From Roseovarius marisflavi (lineage in GTDB: Bacteria > Pseudomonadota > Alphaproteobacteria > Rhodobacterales > Rhodobacteraceae), in contig NZ_FRBN01000013.1 in assembly GCF_900142625.1 (NCBI RefSeq), positions 1-64,000 on the forward strand: DNA of 64,000 nucleotides, in the 5' to 3' direction. The position numbers were made by a program, and so were the translations under genes. Within the stretch, counting starts at the first letter, position 1, and each line of letters opens with the position of its first letter. Below are positions 47,497 to 53,823 of the stretch, one piece after another. Under the pieces are notes generated by a model. That model was not told the DNA's origin. It saw only the letters and a program-made list of their open reading frames with translations, and ran no database searches.

Positions 47497-49533
47497 ATGT
47501 CGATGATTGTTCAATACATCTCACAGTACAGTTGCCGATTAAGGCCGGTGTTGGCCGCAGCCTTCGGAGGGCTTTTCCTGGCTGCCGCCGGTTTGCCCGA
47601 GAGCGCCCTGGCGCAGGACGATCCGTGCAGTGGCCTGTTGTTTTCCACGTCCGAGGATTTTCTGACCAGAGGCCCCAAACCCGCAGATGGCAATCCCATC
47701 ATATCGGACGGCGACCTTCTGGCCTGGCATGTTTCATCGGGCGCGCGGATTTGTCGGCGCAATGCCGATCTGATCCGCCGGTTCGATATCTCGCGGGTCG
47801 ACCTTGGCCTTGATGCGGTTGCTTCGGTCGATGAGAAACGCGAGTTGATTGCCTTTTCCACCGAACTCGACAGCCCCAACGGTGATCAGTTCACGGCGGG
47901 CGATCTGTTGTTCACCAATGGCGGGATCATTCCCAACGCGGCGCTTCTGGCGCGCTTCAAGCTGCCGCGCTCGCTTGATCTTGGCCTTGATGCGGTCACG
48001 CTCATCGGCAAGGAAGATCGGTTGCGCCGTTTTGCAGAACTGGCCCGCACGGGCAGACTTCGGGATAATCCCGATCAACTTGCCGGGATTTTGAAGGAAC
48101 TGGATATCGACATCTGGTTTTCAACCGAAGGCACGCCGCCGGAAATCGGCAAGCCGATGTTTCTGGATGGGGATCTTTTGTCGGCGCGCGACGGTGTGAT
48201 TGTGCGCTCGAACGCCTCGCTCTTGCCGGCCCTGCCTGCGGGTATTCCGGTGCGTGGTGCGGATTACGGGCTTGATGCCTTTACCCCGGCGCTCGACCCG
48301 ATTGAAAATGTTCCGGTCGAATTGATGTCGACCGAGATCGTTGGCTTTGGGCCGACGCCCTTCACTGACGGCGATGTGCTTCAGCCGGGGCCGTCGATCT
48401 GGCTCAAGGCGGGGGACCTGCTGAAAACGCTGGAACCGGCAACCCGCGATCTTGGCCTTGATGCCCTGCATGACACCGTGGGCGACGTGGTGCAATGCGC
48501 GCCCCCGTCGATCACCTTTATCAGCAACGTCGAGGTCGGGGTGATCGACCTGACAACCGGCCTTGCCGACTTTTCGGGCGTCACGCAGCGACCCTTCGCC
48601 AATGATATCCGCATTCAGGGCTCGATGCCCGAAGTGGTGAATTGCCCGGAGCTTGCCAAGTACGAGTACCGGGTAGAGATCGATCAGGGCGCGGGATTTC
48701 CGGCCTTTGCCGATCCCGGTGTCGTGCATCCCGCAAGCGACAACTGGCGCCGGATGGTGCGCCCGACGCCCGCCTCGCCCTGTCCGATCTCGCGCAACGA
48801 TGTCTATGACAGCGATCCGCTCGGCTGGTTCGCGGTGACGGATTACCGCCGGTTTGACGGCTGCGGTGACCCGCCGAGCCTTGCGGTCTGGGACTCGACC
48901 ACCGGGGCGAGCAATGCCCTGGTGCGGGTTCGCCTGGTGATGCGTGAAATCGGCGCCACGACCCCCACTTACGTCAGTGGCGCGGTGCGCGTTCAGATCG
49001 ACAACGACCGGATCAGCCTGCCGGACAACCTGTTGCAAACCTCTTCGGGTACCGGGGACATGTGGTTTGACATCTACCGCGCGTCTGCGACCTCGCCGCT
49101 TGGCGATCAATGCAAGGTCGAGGGCGATGGCAAGCCCGTGGTTCTGGATATGAAGGGCCGGATCAATGACGATCATTTCTGGAAATATGACCTGCGCTGG
49201 TCGGGGGGATTTGTGGTTGGCGCCCATATGATCACCACTGCGGCGGATCAACCCGAGTTTGATGACGGGCGGGCCGATCTTGACGGCACCGGCACACAGC
49301 CCCCGAATTCAATCCTTGTGCCGCTCAAAACCGGGTTCGATCTGACGGCGGCCTATGCAAGCGTTGCTGCGGCGCAAAGCGTTCCGACCGAATTGCCGGA
49401 TGTGTGCGGTTTCACGGTGCATTTCCGGGCCTGGGACCGGGCGATCCAGCTTAACTTTGCCCCCGCCGCCAATTACTTTGGCCCTGTCAGTCGACACACG
49501 ACGATGTGGCGCTCGTTCTGCGTCTCTCGCTAA
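47497..49533 (+). CDS. Secreted protein with four GDLL...LGLDA repeats
   Basis: 678 residues from ATG 47497, with GGAGG upstream. A long signal peptide ends near LPESALAQDD. At least four repeats cover about residues 50-330, each running from a (F)xDGDLL block to a GLDA block: VDLGLDAVASVD, LDLGLDAVTLIG, GADYGLDAFTPA, RDLGLDALHDTV. The C-terminal half has no recognised domain, but paired Cys (CPELAKYEYRVEI ... FDGCGDPPSLAV) fit a disulfide-containing exported protein. No known family comes to mind. Two perfect FNR/FixK boxes are upstream. A strong terminator follows. Confidence 0.7.
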   Translation: MSMIVQYISQYSCRLRPVLAAAFGGLFLAAAGLPESALAQDDPCSGLLFSTSEDFLTRGPKPADGNPIISDGDLLAWHVSSGARICRRNADLIRRFDISRVDLGLDAVASVDEKRELIAFSTELDSPNGDQFTAGDLLFTNGGIIPNAALLARFKLPRSLDLGLDAVTLIGKEDRLRRFAELARTGRLRDNPDQLAGILKELDIDIWFSTEGTPPEIGKPMFLDGDLLSARDGVIVRSNASLLPALPAGIPVRGADYGLDAFTPALDPIENVPVELMSTEIVGFGPTPFTDGDVLQPGPSIWLKAGDLLKTLEPATRDLGLDALHDTVGDVVQCAPPSITFISNVEVGVIDLTTGLADFSGVTQRPFANDIRIQGSMPEVVNCPELAKYEYRVEIDQGAGFPAFADPGVVHPASDNWRRMVRPTPASPCPISRNDVYDSDPLGWFAVTDYRRFDGCGDPPSLAVWDSTTGASNALVRVRLVMREIGATTPTYVSGAVRVQIDNDRISLPDNLLQTSSGTGDMWFDIYRASATSPLGDQCKVEGDGKPVVLDMKGRINDDHFWKYDLRWSGGFVVGAHMITTAADQPEFDDGRADLDGTGTQPPNSILVPLKTGFDLTAAYASVAAAQSVPTELPDVCGFTVHFRAWDRAIQLNFAPAANYFGPVSRHTTMWRSFCVSR

Positions 49534-49549
49534 GGCGGTGCGCGATGCG

Positions 49550-49587
49550 AACGGCCCCTGTTCCCAAGCGGAACGGGGGCCGTTTTT
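49550..49587. terminator. Strong bidirectional intrinsic terminator
   Basis: AACGGCCCCTGTTCC and GGAACGGGGGCCGTT form a long stem around CAAGC, followed by TTTTTCG on the plus strand. It ends the secreted-protein transcript and separates it from the convergent ATP-grasp operon. Confidence 0.85.
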
Positions 49588-49604
49588 CGTGTGCGTTCGG
49601 TCGA

Positions 49605-50546
49605 TCAGCCTGCCAGATAGCGCGCAATCGCGGTTGAAATCGGCTGGCCGGTGTTGGCCTCGTAATAGGAATAGGCCGGGCTTGGGTTGACCTCGAAACA
49701 CACCCACTCCCCCGTGGGCGTTTCGCGCAGATCAATACCGGCCAGCGGCAATTCAAGCATCTGCGACAGGGCAACGGCCCGCTTCGCCACCTCGGGCGGA
49801 AGGTCGAATGGCTCAAGCTCGGTAGAGCCGCCCTCGTCGCGGCTGGCATAGCGGTAATCGACACCCGTCGTGGTGATGCGCGTGGCAAAGACCTCGCTCC
49901 CCACCACATGCACCCGCACATCGCGGCCCTCGACACGCTCTTGAAACTGCACCGGGCAGATGCGCAAACGGTCAAGCCGGGCCAGATCATCGGCCGTTAC
50001 GCTGCGCACGATCGAGCGCACGGCACTGGCGGATTTAAAGATCACCTCACGGCCCTGCGCCGCGGCATCCTCTACAAATTCGCGGGCGCGATCCGGGGCA
50101 TTGGTGATCAGGGTGCGCGGAATGTCAAAACCGGCGCGGGCAATGATCTGTGCCTGAAACGGCTTGGAATTATTGGTGCCCATCCCCGGTGTCCGGTTCA
50201 GAACCCTGCCGGTGCAGAGGTCGGAAAACACCGTGAAAAGCGTCACGAAACGCGAAAACCGTTGCCGCGCCGGATCGTCAGGCGCCAGCTTGCACAGCTC
50301 GGGAAAACTCTCGTCGGAATGCAGCCGCTGATAAAGGCCGGTGACGTCTTCAAGGGCGATATCGTCTTGCCCCGCACAGCGCAATTTGCCCTGCAAGACG
50401 CCCTGTGCGCCCGCCGGATCAAAGGCCAGATGCAGATCGGCGTGGCGGCGTTGGTCAATCATGCGAAAGGCAATGCCCAGATCGTCAAGCGCGGTCGCGA
50501 CGCGGGCAAGGGGCGGCTCATCGGGCAATCCGGCCAGCACGATCAT
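49605..50546 (-). CDS. ATP-grasp ligase, RimK/MvdD-like
   Basis: 313 residues from ATG 50546, overlapping the preceding stop (ATGA); longer starts do not fit. A pre-ATP-grasp Rossmann-like domain (MIVLAGLPDEPPLARVATAL) leads into the grasp: central strand EVIFKSASAVRSIVR, hinge ICPVQFQERVEGRDVRVHVV, Mg-binding end EWVCFEVNPSPAYSYYEANT. These enzymes join a carboxylate to an amine through an acyl-phosphate. MvdC/MvdD relatives make amide or ester crosslinks in ribosomal peptides. Its partners are a truncated ATP-grasp-like protein and a subtilase. The peptide substrate is not evident. Confidence 0.85.
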   Translation of the reverse strand: MIVLAGLPDEPPLARVATALDDLGIAFRMIDQRRHADLHLAFDPAGAQGVLQGKLRCAGQDDIALEDVTGLYQRLHSDESFPELCKLAPDDPARQRFSRFVTLFTVFSDLCTGRVLNRTPGMGTNNSKPFQAQIIARAGFDIPRTLITNAPDRAREFVEDAAAQGREVIFKSASAVRSIVRSVTADDLARLDRLRICPVQFQERVEGRDVRVHVVGSEVFATRITTTGVDYRYASRDEGGSTELEPFDLPPEVAKRAVALSQMLELPLAGIDLRETPTGEWVCFEVNPSPAYSYYEANTGQPISTAIARYLAG

Positions 50547-51259
50547 GGCGCGCCCTCCTGAAAGATGTGCGCCACCTGTGCCAAAAGGCCGGGTTGTGCG
50601 CGGCTCAGGTCGGGGACTGGCGCGGCATGCGAAAACACCGCGCCCCCCGGTCCCTGGCCGAACATAACCTCGAGCATGTCGAATCCGACATAGCGCGCCA
50701 GATCGCAGCTGGCCCCGAACAGATCGGGGTGCACGGATGTGCTGTGGCATTGGTCCCTGCAGACGATCACCGAGTGCACCGGGACGGGCGGCACCGGATC
50801 AGGCAGGTCAACGTCATAGAGCATCGGCGCCGTCGGCAGGCCTGCGGCGGCGGCGTGGTGCTGCCATATGGCGGGATGAAACAGCGGCCCGGTCACGGAG
50901 ATCGCCGTTGGCCGGTTGATGACGGGGCAGGGCAGTGCACTTATCCAGCTTGACCAGATCGCCAGCAATTCCTGCTGACTATAGGCGCGGTCCGTTGCGC
51001 TGACCCGTGCCAGATGCGCGTCGGGCAGAAACTCCAGCCGGTTGACCACGCCGGTGATCGAGCTGCTGTCGAGCGTGCCATGGGATTTCAGCGTTACGCT
51101 GCTAAAGGTGTCGGTGCCGTCCAGCCGATGCTCCATATCAGGGGCATAGACCAATTCCTGCGGGGTGATGATCTGTGCGGCAATACCGTGATCATGCCGC
51201 AAACTCGCGACAAACCAACGCGCCGATATGTCGTCGGGAGAGCATAGAAATACAATCAT
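50543..51259 (-). CDS. ATP-grasp-like protein lacking the catalytic grasp
   Basis: 238 residues from ATG 51259; ATG 51274 (MKAIDM) is possible. It resembles only the N-terminal half of a MvdD-type ATP-grasp enzyme: GVVNRLEFLPDAHLARVSAT, then WISALPCPVINRPTAISVTG and WQHHAAAAGLPTAPMLY. The ATP-binding glycine/lysine segment and the ExN metal motif are missing, so it is probably a regulatory or substrate-binding partner of the full ligase that overlaps its stop. An 11-bp hairpin separates it from the subtilase upstream. Confidence 0.55.
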   Translation of the reverse strand: MIVFLCSPDDISARWFVASLRHDHGIAAQIITPQELVYAPDMEHRLDGTDTFSSVTLKSHGTLDSSSITGVVNRLEFLPDAHLARVSATDRAYSQQELLAIWSSWISALPCPVINRPTAISVTGPLFHPAIWQHHAAAAGLPTAPMLYDVDLPDPVPPVPVHSVIVCRDQCHSTSVHPDLFGASCDLARYVGFDMLEVMFGQGPGGAVFSHAAPVPDLSRAQPGLLAQVAHIFQEGAP

Positions 51260-51284
51260 ATCAATGGCTTTCATCGAAAGTGGT

Positions 51285-51310
51285 GGCCCCGCCGCGAATG
51301 CGGCGGGGCC
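51285..51310 (-). terminator. 11-bp GC hairpin between subtilase and ATP-grasp pair
   Basis: GGCCCCGCCGC and GCGGCGGGGCC pair perfectly around a 4-base loop. No T-run follows. Sited 10 bp after the subtilase stop and ~26 bp before the next start, it may attenuate the downstream genes or protect the protease mRNA. Confidence 0.6.
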
Positions 51311-51319
51311 GGGCCGGGA

Positions 51320-53227
51320 TCAGAAGGTTTCGGTGTCCTTGCTGTCCTTTTCATCCTTGGCCAGTTGCGCCGCGAGTTCGGGGTCATCGTACTCGCCCGC
51401 GTAATCCTGCGCGCCCTGCGCCAGATCGGGGCGCAGTTCCGAGGTGATGAAATGGGTCAGGTCACTGACCATCGCCTCAAGCGAGGCCATGCGGGTCTCG
51501 ATGTCACCACCGCCCGGTGTCAGGCCACCTTCACGTTGTTTTTCGGCCTGCTTCTCGATCTGCTTGTCAAAGCGCTTTTCAAGGGCCTTTTCAAAGCGAT
51601 CCTTGTCCTTCTCCTTGAATTCCTTGATCTCCTTGTTGTCCTTGCCCTCCTTGAATTCCTTCTCCTTGACCTCTTTGCGATCCTTTTCCTTCAGCTCCTT
51701 GATGAACTCCTTGCGCTCTTTAACCTTTTCGATCTCTTTCACCGTTTCCTTGGTGATTTCCTTGGCCTTGATGACCGGACCAAACGCACAGCGATGCAGC
51801 GCCTTGAGATCGGGCCGGTTGCCGATGCGTTGTGTGCGCGGGCGCCCCGGTCCGTCGGTTTGCGCGGCCCCTGTGGTGCGCAGGCACTGGCGCACCTTGG
51901 CCGGGCTGAGAACCGCCGTGCCACGGGCGCGGGCCATGCCCTGCAACGAGCCGATGGCGCCCACCACGATGGGCGAGGCAGAGGATGTTCCCGAGAAGGT
52001 ATCGGTGTACCAGACGTCTTCGCTCCCGCCCTGAAGCCCCCCGTAACCGCAGGTCGTGACCTCGCGACCCCAGCCCTGGGCATCAATCAGCGCGCCGTAG
52101 TTCGAGAAATCCAGCCGCGAGCGGTCTGGCCCGTGGTTGCGCCCATGGGTGCCGGGAGGCGGCGCGCCGGCCCCGACGACAATCGCCCCGGAATCGCGGT
52201 TCGAGCGGCGGAACGGATTGGTCCAGCTGCCGGGAAATCCGGCGGGGCGCGCCTGATAGATGTTGTCATCAAGGTTCTCGGCGCCGTTGCCGGCGGCCTC
52301 GACCACGATGATCCCGCGCCGGGTGGCGGCGAGGATGGCGGCGAAATCGTCCTCCCACCACTCAATCGCGATATAGCCTTTCTGGTCGCCGCGTGACTGA
52401 AAGTTGTGACGCGGCCCCGGACGGTGCAGTTCCAGCAGCATCACATCGCCGCGCCGCAGCCGCGATGTGGCATGGCGGATCGCGCCCGCCGAGCCCATGC
52501 CGCCAAAGATCGACACCGCCGATGCCGTGGCCTGATCACAGATGCCCGAGATGCCAAAGCTGTTGTGATCGCCGGAAAATTCGCCAAGCACCGCCGTGCC
52601 GTGGTTGCGCCAGCCGATATTGGTGGACTGGGTGCCGCCGACCACGCCGCCCTGCATCTGGCGCAGGTCCTCGTGGGTGAAGCGCCAGGCGCCTTCGATG
52701 TCGATGATGCGCACGTTCTGGCCACGCCCGCCGCCACGCGCCCAGGCCCATCTTGCATCGACGCCTGTGGGCGAGGGATCGAGGTAACCCTGACGCGACA
52801 CGTAATTCGGTGTCACGGGGGGCTCGTCCAGACCCGGTGCCGGGCCGTCATCCAACATCACCGGGGGCTCTGCGCCGGGTTTGACATAGGCGGCCTCGAC
52901 CTGGCTCAGCTTGGCCAGGGCCTCGGCGGCTTCTTCGGCTTTGGCGTCTTCGACGTCGAGCCTGTAGAACCGGTTCAGCTCTGGCATCGGGGCATCGCTT
53001 TCGGCGGATTCCTCCATCATTTCAAGTTCGACGCGTTCTTCGGTGCTGCCGAACATGGGCAACATGCTGGCCTTGTATTTCTTCAGGACCTTTTCAAGGT
53101 CCGTGACCGGCTCTGCCGTGGTGGTTTCAAATCGCCCGGCAGAAGACCGCAGGCCCGCGTCGGGCTGCATCACTACGATGGTTTCGCGCGGGGATGCCGG
53201 CGCGGTGTTCAATGTGTCGTCAGTCAT
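51320..53227 (-). CDS. Subtilisin-family (S8) protease with Lys/Glu-rich C-terminal tail
   Basis: 635 residues; AAGGAGGAGG precedes the ATG. Residues ~15-118 are a propeptide-like domain, homologous to the 90-residue protein encoded just upstream. The catalytic core has Asp in VRIIDIEGAW (~176), His in WRNHGTAVLGEF (~209), oxyanion Asn in VEAAGNGAEN and Ser in FSGTSSASPIVVGA (~415). Residues ~487-568 are almost pure Lys/Glu (KEIEKVKERKEFIKELKEKD and on), predicted as a long charged helix or coiled coil. A short helical end (TRMASLEAMVSDLTHFITSE) follows. No signal peptide is visible, so the protease appears cytoplasmic, which is unusual for S8. Confidence 0.88.
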   Translation of the reverse strand: MTDDTLNTAPASPRETIVVMQPDAGLRSSAGRFETTTAEPVTDLEKVLKKYKASMLPMFGSTEERVELEMMEESAESDAPMPELNRFYRLDVEDAKAEEAAEALAKLSQVEAAYVKPGAEPPVMLDDGPAPGLDEPPVTPNYVSRQGYLDPSPTGVDARWAWARGGGRGQNVRIIDIEGAWRFTHEDLRQMQGGVVGGTQSTNIGWRNHGTAVLGEFSGDHNSFGISGICDQATASAVSIFGGMGSAGAIRHATSRLRRGDVMLLELHRPGPRHNFQSRGDQKGYIAIEWWEDDFAAILAATRRGIIVVEAAGNGAENLDDNIYQARPAGFPGSWTNPFRRSNRDSGAIVVGAGAPPPGTHGRNHGPDRSRLDFSNYGALIDAQGWGREVTTCGYGGLQGGSEDVWYTDTFSGTSSASPIVVGAIGSLQGMARARGTAVLSPAKVRQCLRTTGAAQTDGPGRPRTQRIGNRPDLKALHRCAFGPVIKAKEITKETVKEIEKVKERKEFIKELKEKDRKEVKEKEFKEGKDNKEIKEFKEKDKDRFEKALEKRFDKQIEKQAEKQREGGLTPGGGDIETRMASLEAMVSDLTHFITSELRPDLAQGAQDYAGEYDDPELAAQLAKDEKDSKDTETF

Positions 53228-53257
53228 GTCTTGACCTCCTCCTTGGTTGAAAATGAC

Positions 53258-53530
53258 CTAGGGAAGGGCGTCGGCTGGCTTTCTGTAACTGGTGTCAACG
53301 AACGCCTTGCCCAGAAGATCCGCAATCAGCGCGTCTGCCTGAGCCTCATCAGAGGTCAGAACAACCGCAAACCGCAGGGTTTCAGCGTCGGTATTTACAG
53401 GGGGCTGCACAGTCACATCCTGTGTGGCTGCCCAGTCGTTCAGCATCGCAAAAGCATGAGCCATGGTTACTGTGCCGGACGGGTCCGGTACTGGCTTTAA
53501 AATCACTGTCACTAATACCGGCTCAGGCAA
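53258..53530 (-). CDS. 90-aa protein resembling the subtilase propeptide
   Basis: TTG 53530 is chosen because AGAGGAG lies 8 bases upstream; other starts lack a site. The sequence VLVTVILKPVPDPSG, then LRFAVVLTSDEAQADALIAD, then LLGKAFVDTSYRKPADALP aligns with the start of the neighbouring subtilase (TIVVMQPDAG; NRFYRLDVEDAKAEEAAEAL; AKLSQVEAAYVKPGAEPP). It looks like a free-standing copy of that domain, so a separate inhibitor or folding partner of the protease is likely. It leads the operon, 30 bp before the subtilase. Confidence 0.65.
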   Translation of the reverse strand: MPEPVLVTVILKPVPDPSGTVTMAHAFAMLNDWAATQDVTVQPPVNTDAETLRFAVVLTSDEAQADALIADLLGKAFVDTSYRKPADALP

Positions 53531-53597
53531 CTGAAACACTCCTCTCAGACGCGCGGTGAATGCACTTAAAAGGGTATTGCTGTTGCGTTTGCAGATA

Positions 53598-53611
53598 TTG
53601 ATAAATATCAG
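53598..53611. promoter_or_regulatory. Possible FNR/FixK-type box, one mismatch
   Basis: TTGAT-AAAT-ATCAG deviates at the last base. It lies ~75 bp before the TTG start of the 90-aa gene and in the divergent region to the 908-aa gene. Being AT-rich, it could also be chance. Confidence 0.35.
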
Positions 53612-53823
53612 GTCAGGCCGCGATTTTCGACCTAAGCTTTGCTGAACCGGCAAAAAATGGCCGATCAGCCTCTGGTTGACGTATCGCGTCGCGAAATCGC
53701 TCTTTTAAGTGGCATGATCGGTTTAGCCCCACGTCATGTTTTGGGGATACAAGTATTAAGGGTTTTTTGCGCCGGTTTTTTGCCCGGTTTTTCGGGCCTC
53801 ACCCATAGACCCAGAGGTGCCTT

